The notes under the pieces: generated by a model
What the model was told of the DNA's origin: nothing
The model's input: the letters and a program-made list of their open reading frames with translations, nothing else
The model's database searches: none
Translations under genes and position numbers: made by a program
Shown here: piece after piece, positions 7,805-16,642 of the stretch
Numbering within the stretch: position 1 is the first letter of the stretch
Layout of the letters: each line of letters begins with the position of its first letter
Assembly (NCBI RefSeq): GCF_003946275.1
Contig: NZ_RHNQ01000023.1
Location: forward strand, 1 to 36,995
Length of the DNA: 36,995 nt
Reading direction: 5' to 3'
DNA from: Loigolactobacillus backii
GTDB taxonomy: Bacteria > Bacillota > Bacilli > Lactobacillales > Lactobacillaceae

Positions 7805-8854
7805 ATGAGCACTTTACAAGAAAAATTAACTCAGTTACAGCAAAAGGGTAGTCAGGATATTAAAGCAGCAAGTGATTTAAAACAGTTAAATGATATCCGG
7901 GTTAAGTTATTAGGAAAAAAAGGCCCAATCACAGAGGTTTTACGCGGAATGCGGGATTTAACAAAGGAAGAACGACCAGCAGTTGGTAGCTTTGCAAATA
8001 AAGTTCGGGATGCTTTGGCCGAGGTTGTTGACCAAAAGAAGGCAGAATTAGAGCAGGCAAAAATTGAGCAACAATTGGCCACAGAAACAATCGATGTGAC
8101 CTTACCTGGGGATCAACCTAAGATTGGTGCACATCACGTTATTTCGCAAGTGATTGAACAATTAGAGGATACATTTTTGGGCATGGGTTTCAAGGTTGTT
8201 TACGGTTATGAAGTGGAAGAGGAAAAGTACAACTTTGAAATGCTAAATATGCCTAAAGATCATCCAGCGCGTGATATGCAAGATACTTTTTATATCACGA
8301 AAGATGTTTTAATGCGGACCCATATGTCACCGGATGAAGCCCGTGAATTAGAGAAACACGATTTTAGTCAAGGGCCACTAAAAATGGTCAGTCCTGGTCG
8401 TGTGTACCGGCGTGATACTGATGATGCAACCCATTCACACCAATTTTTCCAGATGGAAGGCCAGTACATTGGTAAGAATGTTACTATGGCTGATTTAAAA
8501 GGAACCTTGGAATTTGCCATTCGCCAAATTTTTGGTGAAGAACGGGAAATTCGTTTCCGCCCAAGTTATTTTCCGTTTACTGAACCATCAGTTGAAGTAG
8601 ATATTTCTTGCTTTAAGTGTAACGGTAAGGGCTGTGATGTTTGTAAACATACTGGTTGGATTGAAGTTTTAGGCGCTGGAATGACACACCCGAATGTTTT
8701 AAAGGCGGCCGGCGTCGACCCTGAAATTTACGGCGGTTTTGCATTTGGTTTAGGTATCGATCGATTTGCGATGCTGAAGTATGGTATTGATGATATTCGC
8801 AATTTTTACCAAAATGATGTCCGTTTCTTAACTCAATTTGAAAAGAGAGGCTAG
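7805..8854 (+). CDS. pheS: Phenylalanine--tRNA ligase alpha subunit
   Basis: 349-aa catalytic subunit of the alpha2-beta2 class II synthetase that charges tRNA-Phe. The N-terminal coiled coil (about 1-85) binds tRNA. The catalytic domain carries [12 protein letters not shown], motif 2 ([20 protein letters not shown] and [17 protein letters not shown]), a cysteine-rich loop [17 protein letters not shown] normal for bacterial PheS, and motif 3 [20 protein letters not shown]. The ATG at 7805 is 7 nt after AAAGGAG; the in-frame TTG at 7799 is too close to that site. It is the first gene behind the T-box and lies 6 nt before pheT. Confidence 0.98.
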   Translation: MSTLQEKLTQLQQKGSQDIKAASDLKQLNDIRVKLLGKKGPITEVLRGMRDLTKEERPAVGSFANKVRDALAEVVDQKKAELEQAKIEQQLATETIDVTLPGDQPKIGAHHVISQVIEQLEDTFLGMGFKVVYGYEVEEEKYNFEMLNMPKDHPARDMQDTFYITKDVLMRTHMSPDEARELEKHDFSQGPLKMVSPGRVYRRDTDDATHSHQFFQMEGQYIGKNVTMADLKGTLEFAIRQIFGEEREIRFRPSYFPFTEPSVEVDISCFKCNGKGCDVCKHTGWIEVLGAGMTHPNVLKAAGVDPEIYGGFAFGLGIDRFAMLKYGIDDIRNFYQNDVRFLTQFEKRG

Positions 8855-8860
8855 AACCTG

Positions 8861-11275
8861 ATGAAAGTATCTTATAACTGGTTAAAGGATTATATCGATT
8901 TAGATGTCACCCCAGAAGAATTGGCAAATAAAATTACCTTGACTGGGATTGAAGTGGAAGACACCTTCCACCCAGATGCTGGCCTGAAGAAGATTGTGGT
9001 GGGTTACGTTGTTTCAACCAAGCCGCACCCAAATTCTGATCATTTACAATTATGTCAAGTGGATCTTGGTGCTAGCGATCCAGTTCAAATTGTTTGTGGT
9101 GCACCTAATGTTGCTGCCGGTCAAAAAGTAATTGTTGCACTACCAGGATCGCGGATTGCAAACAATGAAAAAATTAAAAAAGGTAAAATGCGTGGCGAAG
9201 TTTCTAACGGAATGATTTGCGCGTTACAGGAAATTGGGTTTAGTACTGATGTAGCACCACAAGCGTATGCCGATGGAATTTATGTTTTACCAGCGGATGC
9301 TAAGGTTGGTGCGCCGGTGTACCCTTATTTAGGCATGGACGACGCAATTTTAGATTTGGCCATTACACCTAACCGAGCGGACGCACAAAGTATGCGTGGT
9401 GTAGCTTATGAAGTTGGTGCAGTTTACGCTAAGAAACCACATTTTGACGTTGCCAAGCCGGTAGAAACTGCTAAACCAGTTACTGATGTTTTACAGGCTA
9501 GCGTTGCTGCTGAAAAAGATGCACCGAGTTATAATTTACGCGTGATCGAAAACGTTAAAATCCAACCAAGCCCACTTTGGCTACAAATTAGGTTGTGGAA
9601 CGCGGGTATTCGACCAATTAATAATGTAGTTGACGTCACGAATTACGTGATGTTGGATTACGGCCAGCCAATGCACGCCTTTGATTACGATAAAATTGGT
9701 TCCAAAGAAATTTTGGTGCGGCGGGCAACTGAAGGCGAAGCACTGACAACATTGGATGGTAATGAGCACGAATTAAGCGCCGATGATATTGTGATCTCCA
9801 ATGGGACTAAGGCAATTAATTTGGCTGGGGTTATGGGTGGTCTAGATTCTGAAATTACTGACCAAACGACAACCGTTGTTTTAGAAGCAGCAATTTTTGA
9901 TCCGATGCACATTCGAAAATCGGCACAGCGGTATAACTTACGTAGTGAGGCATCATCACGGTTTGAAAAGGGAATTAATAAAGGGACCGTTTTAACGGCC
10001 TTAGATCATGCGGCTAGTCTAATCGCTGATTTTAGTGATGGTGATGTGCTGGCAGGTATTCTATCACCAACGAAGATTGTACCAGCAGCTACTGTTGTCG
10101 AAGTTTCGCAGGAACGCATTAATCATGTACTGGGCATGCAAATTTCGGCGGCCGAGATTACTAAAATATTTAAGCGCTTGGCTTTTGGTGTTAGTGAAAT
10201 GAACGGTCAATTTAAGGCTAGTGTACCGACTCACCGGTGGGATATTAGTATTCCCGCTGATCTAATTGAGGAGGTTGCTCGGCTTTACGGCTATGATAAA
10301 ATGCCAACCACGTTACCGGCTTCGGCTTCAACACCAGGCATTTTAACGCCCCAACAACGGCGAGTTCGGCAGATGGCCCAATTATTAGAAGCCAGTGGTC
10401 TCAATCAGGCGATTAGCTATGCCTTGACAACCAGTGAAAAGGCCAGTCAATTTACGTTAATACCGGCCGCGACAACTAGTGTTGCGTGGCCAATGACCGT
10501 TGACCATGCAGTGTTACGAATGAACTTGGTAAGTGGATTATTGGATAATTTGGCGTATAATATTGCCCGTAAACAAGTTAACGTTGCTTTGTATGAACAA
10601 GGCCGTGTTTTCTTAAAACAAGATGCAAAAACTACCCGTCCTGAAGAAGTTGAATATGTTGCCGGGGCAGTGACCGGTGATTGGCAAGCAAAGACGTGGA
10701 ATCAAGCGGCCAAGCCAGTTGATTTTTATCAAATTAAAGGCATCGTTGCCGCTCTTTTAAATCAATTTAACTTAAAGGCCACCGTGACCTATCATGCTAC
10801 AGCGACGCGGGCCGAAATGCATCCTGGACGAACAGCAGATATTTACGTTGGTGATCAGTTAGTTGGTTTTGTTGGTCAAATACACCCACAGGTTGAGAAA
10901 GTTTACCGGATTAAACCAACCTATGTCTTCCAGCTTAATTTAACGGCTTTATTAACGTTAGAAAAGCAGGCAGTTGTTTACCAGGCTATTTCTAAGTACC
11001 CAGTAATCACTCGTGATGTTGCTTTGTTAGTTGCCAGTGATGTTACTAATCAGGCCATTACTGATGCAATTTTTGCAAAAGGTGGCGCTCACTTAAAGAA
11101 CGTGACGCTATTTGATAGTTACACAGGTTCAAAGATTGAAAAAGGCAAGAAGTCATTAGCCTACACGCTAACTTATCAAAATCCCGGTGCAACTTTAACG
11201 GATGATGAAGTTAATACGGCTTTTGCAAAAGTTGAAAAGACTTTAGTTGAACAAATTGGTGCCGTAATTCGTTAA
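8861..11275 (+). CDS. pheT: Phenylalanine--tRNA ligase beta subunit
   Basis: 804 aa, the normal bacterial length. Domains in order: N-terminal B1 with the EMAP-type tRNA-binding fold (about 40-150, HPNSDHLQLCQVD and QIVCGAPNV); B3/B4 editing domain (about 210-400, RPINNVVDVTNYVMLDYGQP); B5 (about 405-475); the catalytic-like core (about 485-690, IEEVARLYGYD near its start); and a C-terminal ferredoxin-fold anticodon-binding domain (about 710-803, SKYPVITRDVALLV). The beta subunit supplies editing and tRNA recognition. Start ATG after GAGAGG, 6 nt from the pheS stop. It is co-transcribed with pheS under T-box control. No truncation. Confidence 0.98.
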   Translation: MKVSYNWLKDYIDLDVTPEELANKITLTGIEVEDTFHPDAGLKKIVVGYVVSTKPHPNSDHLQLCQVDLGASDPVQIVCGAPNVAAGQKVIVALPGSRIANNEKIKKGKMRGEVSNGMICALQEIGFSTDVAPQAYADGIYVLPADAKVGAPVYPYLGMDDAILDLAITPNRADAQSMRGVAYEVGAVYAKKPHFDVAKPVETAKPVTDVLQASVAAEKDAPSYNLRVIENVKIQPSPLWLQIRLWNAGIRPINNVVDVTNYVMLDYGQPMHAFDYDKIGSKEILVRRATEGEALTTLDGNEHELSADDIVISNGTKAINLAGVMGGLDSEITDQTTTVVLEAAIFDPMHIRKSAQRYNLRSEASSRFEKGINKGTVLTALDHAASLIADFSDGDVLAGILSPTKIVPAATVVEVSQERINHVLGMQISAAEITKIFKRLAFGVSEMNGQFKASVPTHRWDISIPADLIEEVARLYGYDKMPTTLPASASTPGILTPQQRRVRQMAQLLEASGLNQAISYALTTSEKASQFTLIPAATTSVAWPMTVDHAVLRMNLVSGLLDNLAYNIARKQVNVALYEQGRVFLKQDAKTTRPEEVEYVAGAVTGDWQAKTWNQAAKPVDFYQIKGIVAALLNQFNLKATVTYHATATRAEMHPGRTADIYVGDQLVGFVGQIHPQVEKVYRIKPTYVFQLNLTALLTLEKQAVVYQAISKYPVITRDVALLVASDVTNQAITDAIFAKGGAHLKNVTLFDSYTGSKIEKGKKSLAYTLTYQNPGATLTDDEVNTAFAKVEKTLVEQIGAVIR

Positions 11276-11379
11276 AGTGTTGTGTTTTTCTTAATTTCTA
11301 AAACTGCTGCTGCACGGGCCGTTATTTTCTTGTATACTATTAAAGGCTATTGAAAAATGCACATAAGGGAGGCCTTTCT

Positions 11380-12561
11380 TTGGATAACCGTGGCGGAAAT
11401 CAACCCGAACATCGAAGAAAATCAAAACAAAACGATCTACAGCAGCACGCTGAAAAATTGGCTGAAGATCGGATTGCCGAAAAGAAAATTGTGGATCGTA
11501 TTGTTTATTGGATTGCCGGTATATTAGTTGTATTAATTATTTTAGTTATTTTGGTTGGCATGCAGTATTTCCATTCATCACTTCAACCTTACGATAAAAA
11601 CGCAACTAAGCCCGTGGAAGTAAGTATTCCGGTGGGCGCATCTAATAAAGAGATTGGTGCAATTTTACAAAAAGACAAGGTCATAAAAAGTGGGACTGTT
11701 TTCAGTTACTACGTTAAGACACATAATTACGCCTCTTTTCAAGCAGGTTATTACTCGTTAAAGCCATCACTGTCTCTTGCTCAGGTTACGAAGAAATTGA
11801 GTGATGGTGGTGAAATGAGTAGCAAGTATCATATTCTTGTTCGCGAAGGAACAACAATTGACCAAATTGGTGATCAAATTGCTAAAGCGACGCCTTATTC
11901 TAAAAAAGAATTTTTGGCCTTGATGAAGAATCAGGCTTATATTCAAACCTTGGTCAAAAAATACCCGCAGTTGTTAACTTCGAGTATGGCAAACAAGGAC
12001 GTACGTTATCACCTGGAAGGTTATTTATTCCCGGCCACCTATAATTATTATGAAGGCTTAACGTTAAAGACGTTGGTCAACAGTATGGTCGCCAAAACAA
12101 ATACGGTGATGAAGCCGTATTATAGTCAGATTAAAGCGCAAAACTTGACGGTCCAGAAGGTGCTAACGCTGGCCTCATTAGTGGAGCGAGAAGGTGTTAC
12201 GGCGGCCGATCGGAAAAAGATTGCCGGAGTTTTCTTTAATCGAATTGATACTAAGATGCCACTACAATCAGATATTTCCGTAATGTACGCGTTAAATACC
12301 CATAAGAAACATCTTTATAATAAGGATACTGCAGTGAAATCACCGTATAATCTTTATAAAAATAAAGGTTACGGTCCGGGACCATTTAATAGTCCTAGTG
12401 CGTCATCCATTTATGCTGTGATGCATCCAGCTGATCGGGAGCAAAATTACTTATACTTTGTTGCTAACCTTAAGACGGGGAAAGTTTATTATTCTCAGAC
12501 GTTTGAACAGCATACGACAACAAATAGTGGTATTCAGACTAAAAATAAAGATACTAATTAA
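11380..12561 (+). CDS. mltG: Endolytic murein transglycosylase MltG (YceG-like)
   Basis: 393-aa membrane enzyme that cleaves nascent glycan strands and helps set their length. A cytosolic basic N-terminus (about 1-42) is followed by one transmembrane helix (about 44-67, IVYWIAGILVVLIILVILVG) and an extracellular part: a LysM-like region, then the YceG catalytic domain. That domain has LASLVEREG with the catalytic glutamate, FFNRIDTKMPLQSDISVMYAL and YGPGPFNSPSASSIYAVMHP. Start TTG at 11380, 7 nt behind AAGGGAGG (11365-11372); the TTG at 11350 lies upstream of that site. In relatives MltG works with the elongation machinery, here encoded partly by the PBP2b gene at 19598. A hairpin separates it from udk. 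Confidence 0.95.
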   Translation: MDNRGGNQPEHRRKSKQNDLQQHAEKLAEDRIAEKKIVDRIVYWIAGILVVLIILVILVGMQYFHSSLQPYDKNATKPVEVSIPVGASNKEIGAILQKDKVIKSGTVFSYYVKTHNYASFQAGYYSLKPSLSLAQVTKKLSDGGEMSSKYHILVREGTTIDQIGDQIAKATPYSKKEFLALMKNQAYIQTLVKKYPQLLTSSMANKDVRYHLEGYLFPATYNYYEGLTLKTLVNSMVAKTNTVMKPYYSQIKAQNLTVQKVLTLASLVEREGVTAADRKKIAGVFFNRIDTKMPLQSDISVMYALNTHKKHLYNKDTAVKSPYNLYKNKGYGPGPFNSPSASSIYAVMHPADREQNYLYFVANLKTGKVYYSQTFEQHTTTNSGIQTKNKDTN

Positions 12562-12568
12562 AGTGATA

Positions 12569-12607
12569 ACGAAAAAGCAGTCAGACATTGTCTAGACTGT
12601 TTTTCGT
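12569..12607 (+). terminator. Terminator or attenuator between mltG and udk
   Basis: ACGAAAAA-G-CAGTC (12569-12582) pairs with GACTGTTTTTCGT (12595-12607), one G bulged, and includes five T at 12600-12604. The stem is A/T-rich and the T-run short, so partial read-through into udk is plausible. Confidence 0.65.
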
Positions 12608-12632
12608 TAGGCAAATTTTTGGAGGAAATTTA

Positions 12633-13274
12633 ATGATGAAGAATAAGCCAGTTGTCATTGGTGTGACTGGGGGAACTGCGTCCGGGAAAACGACTGTTTC
12701 ACACGCCATTTTTGATCACTTTTCTAAGAACTCCGTTTTATTACTTGAACAGGATTCTTATTACAAGGATCAAAGTAAGATGACGATGGCGCAGCGCCGA
12801 GCGGTTAATTATGATCACCCGCTGGCCTTTGATACCGATCGTTTAATTCAAGATTTGAAGAAGCTATTAAAGCGGCAAGCGATTGATAAACCCATTTATG
12901 ATTATAAAGTATTAAATCGTAGTGCAGAGGTTATCCACGAGGAACCACGGGATGTTATTATTCTTGAAGGAATCCTAATTTTAGATGATCCGCGCCTTCG
13001 TGATTTGATGGATATTAAAGTTTTTGTTGATACTGATGATGATGTGCGGATTATTCGTCGAATCCAACGGGATATGCGTGAGCGGGACCGAACATTAACT
13101 AATATTATTGATCAGTACCTTACCACAGTTAAGCCAATGTACCATCAATTTGTTGAACCGACTAAAAGGTACGCTGATCTCATTGTTCCTGATGGTGGGA
13201 AAAATCAAGTTGCCATTGATTTATTGGTCACTAAAGTACGGGATATTTTACAAAAAAAGCAAACAATCAATTAA
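12633..13274 (+). CDS. udk: Uridine kinase
   Basis: 213-aa cytosolic enzyme of pyrimidine salvage: phosphorylates uridine and cytidine to UMP and CMP. The P-loop [12 protein letters not shown] is at about residues 10-21, followed by [22 protein letters not shown], the DYKVLNRS segment and [26 protein letters not shown]. Length matches Bacillus Udk. The ATG at 12633 follows GGAGGAA (12621-12627) by 5-7 nt; the upstream in-frame ATG at 12588 lies inside the terminator hairpin and has no ribosome site. Order mltG-udk-greA is common in Firmicutes. Confidence 0.96.
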   Translation: MMKNKPVVIGVTGGTASGKTTVSHAIFDHFSKNSVLLLEQDSYYKDQSKMTMAQRRAVNYDHPLAFDTDRLIQDLKKLLKRQAIDKPIYDYKVLNRSAEVIHEEPRDVIILEGILILDDPRLRDLMDIKVFVDTDDDVRIIRRIQRDMRERDRTLTNIIDQYLTTVKPMYHQFVEPTKRYADLIVPDGGKNQVAIDLLVTKVRDILQKKQTIN

Positions 13275-13280
13275 ATCGAC

Positions 13281-13309
13281 TTGACAGATTTGACCTGTTT
13301 AAATATCAT
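13281..13309 (+). promoter_or_regulatory. Strong sigma-A promoter of greA
   Basis: Perfect TTGACA (13281-13286), 17-nt spacer and TATCAT (13304-13309), directly behind udk. Predicted start near 13316 leaves a leader of about 90 nt before the greA ATG; no defined structure was recognised in it. Confidence 0.82.
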
Positions 13310-13405
13310 TAGCGCTATGGGTTTTAAATTGGTTTAAGTTTTTAGACGATTTAGGCCAAGTTATGGTTTGAATATAAATTAAGATTATTTTAAGAGGTGG
13401 ATAAA

Positions 13406-13885
13406 ATGGCAGAAAAAGAATTCCCAATGACTGCTGAAGGTAAACAAAAATTAGAAGATGAATTAGAAAAGTTAAAAACGGTGACGCGTAAGGAAGTTGT
13501 TGAACGAATTAAGGTTGCCCGTGGCTTTGGTGATTTGTCTGAAAATTCTGAGTATGAATCTGCTAAAGATGAGCAAAGTTTTGTTGAAGGACGAGTTTCA
13601 ACAATTGAAAATATGCTCCACTACGCAAAAGTGGTTGATAACGGAGCAGTTGCTTCTGATGAAGTCTCTGTTGGTAAAACTGTTTCCTTTAAAGAAAAAG
13701 GTGAAGATGACGAAGAGACCTATATGGTTGTCGGTGCCGCCGAATCGGATCCTTTAGCAGGTAAGATATCTAATGATTCACCAATTGCTGGGGCCTTGAT
13801 TGGTAAGCACGTTGGTGACGATGTTGTCATCAAGACGCCTGGTGGTGATATGAACGTTACAATTACTAAAGTAGAAAGTAATTAG
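13406..13885 (+). CDS. greA: Transcription elongation factor GreA
   Basis: 159-aa factor that binds RNA polymerase and stimulates cleavage of the backtracked transcript. The N-terminal coiled coil (about 1-75) has [17 protein letters not shown] and the tip acidic residues in [16 protein letters not shown]. The C-terminal FKBP-like domain follows, with [21 protein letters not shown]. Length is normal for GreA. The ATG at 13406 follows AAGAGGTGG (13392-13400); the in-frame GTG at 13397 lies within that site. It is transcribed from its own consensus promoter and closed by a nested terminator. Confidence 0.97.
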   Translation: MAEKEFPMTAEGKQKLEDELEKLKTVTRKEVVERIKVARGFGDLSENSEYESAKDEQSFVEGRVSTIENMLHYAKVVDNGAVASDEVSVGKTVSFKEKGEDDEETYMVVGAAESDPLAGKISNDSPIAGALIGKHVGDDVVIKTPGGDMNVTITKVESN

Positions 13886-13919
13886 CAATTGTCGTAAAAG
13901 AAGTTCTTTTATGAAAAAT

Positions 13920-14008
13920 GAGCCGTAAGAATGCTTTATGTTGAGTAACTATTAACTTCATCGTTGAAGCAATGGTTATTCAGGGGGGTATTCGCAGGCT
14001 CTTTTTTT
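13920..14008 (+). terminator. Three-tier nested terminator of greA
   Basis: GAGCC (13920-13924) pairs with GGCTC just before seven T (14002-14008). Inside, TGAGTAACTA pairs with TGGTTATTCA (G-U pairs allowed), and innermost CTTCA pairs with TGAAG around a TCGT loop. Total size is about 85 nt. Confidence 0.75.
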
Positions 14009-14117
14009 GAGCAACTTTTAAAATCAGTCCTAAGGCCGATTAAAATTAAGACTAAAGCAAACAGTTGTTAGGCCAAATTTAGGCTATACTAAAATAAAAC
14101 TAGAAGGAGGTCGCACT

Positions 14118-14855
14118 ATGCAACGTGGCTCTTGGCGTCTTTTTATGATTATTGAAGCCAGTTTATTAATTGTGCTGGGTTGGCAAATCTTTTCTAATCC
14201 ACCCCAATTAATTTTTATGGTATTAGGAATTCTAAGTTTGCGCTTAGCAATTAAACAACGACATAAACGCTTCTTAACTAGTTTTTTTTGGTTATTTGGT
14301 AGTTTAGCAATTATTATTACAATTTTCACTAATCCAACCATTTGGGTTATGCTTTTAATCGGTCTATTGTTCACGGTTATTAAGGGACATGATTTAAAAG
14401 TCGGCGATTTAAAACGAGCGTGGGTACCGTGGGCACGTAAACAGTTTGTTGCGGTTGAGACAACTGAACCGACACCTAAAAATGGTAAGCGAATTCGCCA
14501 TCCGTGGTTTGGCAATCAAACGATTGGGCGCGATGTCTTTGAGTGGGACGATATTAACTTATGCATTGCAATTGGGGATACCATCATTGATTTAGGAAAC
14601 ACATTGTTGCCCAAGGCTGATAGTGTCATTATTGTGCGTAAGGGAATTGGCCGGACCCGGATACTTGTCCCAGTTGGAACGGCTGTGATGCTGGATCACA
14701 CTGCAATGATCGGTAATGTTAATTTTGCGGGAAAGGCCTATCACGTGGGTAATGACGAATTAACCTTTTATAGTGATGATTATGATACAAATGAACGCCG
14801 CGTTAAGATCTTAACTAACGTTTTGGCTGGTGATTTAGAGGTGTTATTTGTATGA
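14118..14855 (+). CDS. liaF: LiaF-like membrane protein of the LiaFSR envelope-stress system
   Basis: 245 aa. The N-terminal half holds about four hydrophobic segments (about residues 7-25, 30-43, 53-70 and 73-88). The soluble C-terminal half (about 135-245) is the LiaF/VraT cell-wall-response domain: RHPWFGNQTIGRDVFEWDDINL, then a beta-repeat part with GDTIIDLGNTLLP and RILVPVGTAVMLDHTAMIGNV. In Bacillus and relatives LiaF holds the LiaS kinase inactive until lipid-II-binding antibiotics or other envelope damage appear; that role is inferred here. ATG with AAGGAGG. The stop overlaps the liaS start by 4 nt, supporting stoichiometric co-production with the kinase. Confidence 0.93.
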   Translation: MQRGSWRLFMIIEASLLIVLGWQIFSNPPQLIFMVLGILSLRLAIKQRHKRFLTSFFWLFGSLAIIITIFTNPTIWVMLLIGLLFTVIKGHDLKVGDLKRAWVPWARKQFVAVETTEPTPKNGKRIRHPWFGNQTIGRDVFEWDDINLCIAIGDTIIDLGNTLLPKADSVIIVRKGIGRTRILVPVGTAVMLDHTAMIGNVNFAGKAYHVGNDELTFYSDDYDTNERRVKILTNVLAGDLEVLFV

Positions 14856-15916
14856 CAAAATTATCCCGCGGTTTGTTATTTGCAACTAGTAGTTTGCTCT
14901 GCTTTTTGGTTATTAACGTGTTATTTTTCTTTTACTTTTTTGCGATTAATCACGCAGAAAGGTTTTTAACTTTATTTACCGCCCAGATTATGTATTTACC
15001 AGTTTATGTTTATATTATTGTTGCGGCTTTATTAACTGGTTTTTTGACGACCAGTCTGATTTATTTGTTGGTCCGCCAACAATTTAATCAAACTGAGGCC
15101 AAACTAACTTTGTTGACTAATGGTCAATATGAAGCGGATGCATTGAAGGTTGGACGCAGTTCGTTTGATCAGACTTTTGGCTTTGACACTAACGAAACAA
15201 TCGAAAAATTACGTCAGAAAATGGTGACCTTGCAACAAGAAATTCAGACTTACAGCAATCAGCCTAAGGTCGTTGCTGGGGAAACAAAAGAAGAAATTCT
15301 CACGCAGGAACGGCATCGTTTGGCTCGTGAATTACATGATTCGGTTAGCCAACAACTGTTCGCCGCAATGATGATGTTATCCGCTTTAAATGAAATTGCC
15401 GCAAAACCTGAAAAGACACCCCAAGTGATTAAGCAATTAAAGTTAGTGGAAACAATTATCAACGAGGCACAATCGGAAATGCGGGCGCTCCTGTTACACT
15501 TGCGGCCAATTAGTTTAGAAGGTAAGTCGTTAAAACAAGGTATTATTCAATTATTAAAAGAATTGCGAACCAAGATTCAATTAGAGATGAAATGGGAAAT
15601 TAGTGACGTTCATTTAGCAAGTGGTGTGGAGGACAATTTGTTCCGGATTGTTCAGGAACTTTTATCCAATACATTACGGCATTCGAAGGCGAAGTCGTTA
15701 GAGGTCTATTTGAAACAGGTGGATCAAACTGTTATCTTAAAGGTTGTAGATGATGGTGTTGGCTTCGTTATGAAGGACGCAGATAATGCTGGCAGTTACG
15801 GCTTAAATAATATTCAAGAACGAACTGCAAGTATTGGCGGAACTGCCAAAATTATTAGTTTTCCTAAGCAGGGAACCAGTGTTGAAGTTCGGGTACCAAT
15901 ATTAAAAGAAAGCTAA
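14852..15916 (+). CDS. liaS: LiaS/VraS-type sensor histidine kinase
   Basis: 354-aa kinase of the HisKA_3 (NarL-partner) class. Two transmembrane helices (about 11-33 and 50-73) are separated by a very short external loop, the intramembrane-sensing layout typical of LiaS. A linker is followed by the phospho-acceptor helix [18 protein letters not shown] with H162, then HATPase motifs: [15 protein letters not shown] (N box), VDDGVGF (G1) and [17 protein letters not shown] (G2). All motifs are intact. ATGA overlap with liaF; the liaR start follows 13 nt after the stop. Regulation by LiaF is inferred from order. Confidence 0.95.
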   Translation: MTKLSRGLLFATSSLLCFLVINVLFFFYFFAINHAERFLTLFTAQIMYLPVYVYIIVAALLTGFLTTSLIYLLVRQQFNQTEAKLTLLTNGQYEADALKVGRSSFDQTFGFDTNETIEKLRQKMVTLQQEIQTYSNQPKVVAGETKEEILTQERHRLARELHDSVSQQLFAAMMMLSALNEIAAKPEKTPQVIKQLKLVETIINEAQSEMRALLLHLRPISLEGKSLKQGIIQLLKELRTKIQLEMKWEISDVHLASGVEDNLFRIVQELLSNTLRHSKAKSLEVYLKQVDQTVILKVVDDGVGFVMKDADNAGSYGLNNIQERTASIGGTAKIISFPKQGTSVEVRVPILKES

Positions 15917-15929
15917 GGATGTGCAGGTT

Positions 15930-16562
15930 GTGATTAAGGTATTAATTGTAGACGATCATGAAATGGTTCGCATTGGTGTTGCCAGCTATTTGGCCGTTCA
16001 GGATGATATTGAGGTTGTTGGTGAAGCTGAAAATGGTAAGATTGGTGCTGAAAAGGCACTGGACTTACGCCCTGATGTTATTATGATGGACCTTGTCATG
16101 GACGTCATGGATGGGATTGAATCAACTAAACAAATTATGACGGCTTGGCCGGAAGCCAAGATATTAATTGTGACCAGTTTTATTGACGACGAAAAGGTTT
16201 ATCCGGCAATTGAGGCTGGTGCAAAAAGTTATATTTTAAAAACCTCAACGGCGGCAGAAATCGCCGACGCAATTCGGTCCACTAATAAAGGTGAATCAGT
16301 ATTGGAGCCTGAGGTAACTACTAAAATGATGCACCGCTTATCACGAAAACCGGAGCCAAAACTTTACGAGGATTTAACTAAACGTGAGGTGGAAGTATTG
16401 GGGCTGATTGCGCAGGGCAAGAGTAATCAGGAAATTGCCAACGACTTGTTTATCACGTTAAAAACTGTAAAAACGCATGTTTCCAATATTTTATCGAAAT
16501 TACAAGTAGAAGACCGAACGCAAGCTGCTATTTATGCCTTAAAGCACCATTTGGCAGAATAA
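15930..16562 (+). CDS. liaR: LiaR/VraR-type response regulator
   Basis: 210-aa NarL/FixJ-family regulator. Receiver (about 1-120): D8-D9, phospho-acceptor D54 in IMMDLVMD, K104 in YILKTS. LuxR-type helix-turn-helix (about 145-205): [35 protein letters not shown] in two pieces. The GTG at 15930 was chosen because it gives the family N-terminus [14 protein letters not shown] and sits 10 nt after AAGGA; the in-frame GTG at 15921 is too close to that site. Phosphorylated by LiaS, it should activate envelope-protection genes. Neither its targets nor a LiaR box could be identified with confidence here. Confidence 0.95.
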   Translation: MIKVLIVDDHEMVRIGVASYLAVQDDIEVVGEAENGKIGAEKALDLRPDVIMMDLVMDVMDGIESTKQIMTAWPEAKILIVTSFIDDEKVYPAIEAGAKSYILKTSTAAEIADAIRSTNKGESVLEPEVTTKMMHRLSRKPEPKLYEDLTKREVEVLGLIAQGKSNQEIANDLFITLKTVKTHVSNILSKLQVEDRTQAAIYALKHHLAE

Positions 16563-16636
16563 AAAGGACAGAATCGCAATCTAACTAATCAGTGGGGTAG
16601 AACACTGATTAAACAGATTGTGATTCTGTCCTTTTT
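16561..16636. terminator. Bidirectional terminator between liaR and yfhO
   Basis: A 22-bp near-perfect inverted repeat (16561-16582 with 16615-16636, one mismatched or wobble position) begins with AAAAA and ends with TTTTT. A second stem AATCAGTG/CACTGATT (16587-16594 with 16603-16610) sits inside. It overlaps the liaR stop and ends 6 nt before the yfhO stop, serving both convergent genes. Confidence 0.92.
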
Positions 16637-16642
16637 AATTGG

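Noticed and set aside
11350-11379. Upstream TTG start for mltG
   Set aside because: It lies before the ribosome site AAGGGAGG (11365-11372), which serves the TTG at 11380.
12588-12632. Upstream ATG start for udk
   Set aside because: It falls in the terminator hairpin and lacks a ribosome site; GGAGGAA precedes the ATG at 12633.
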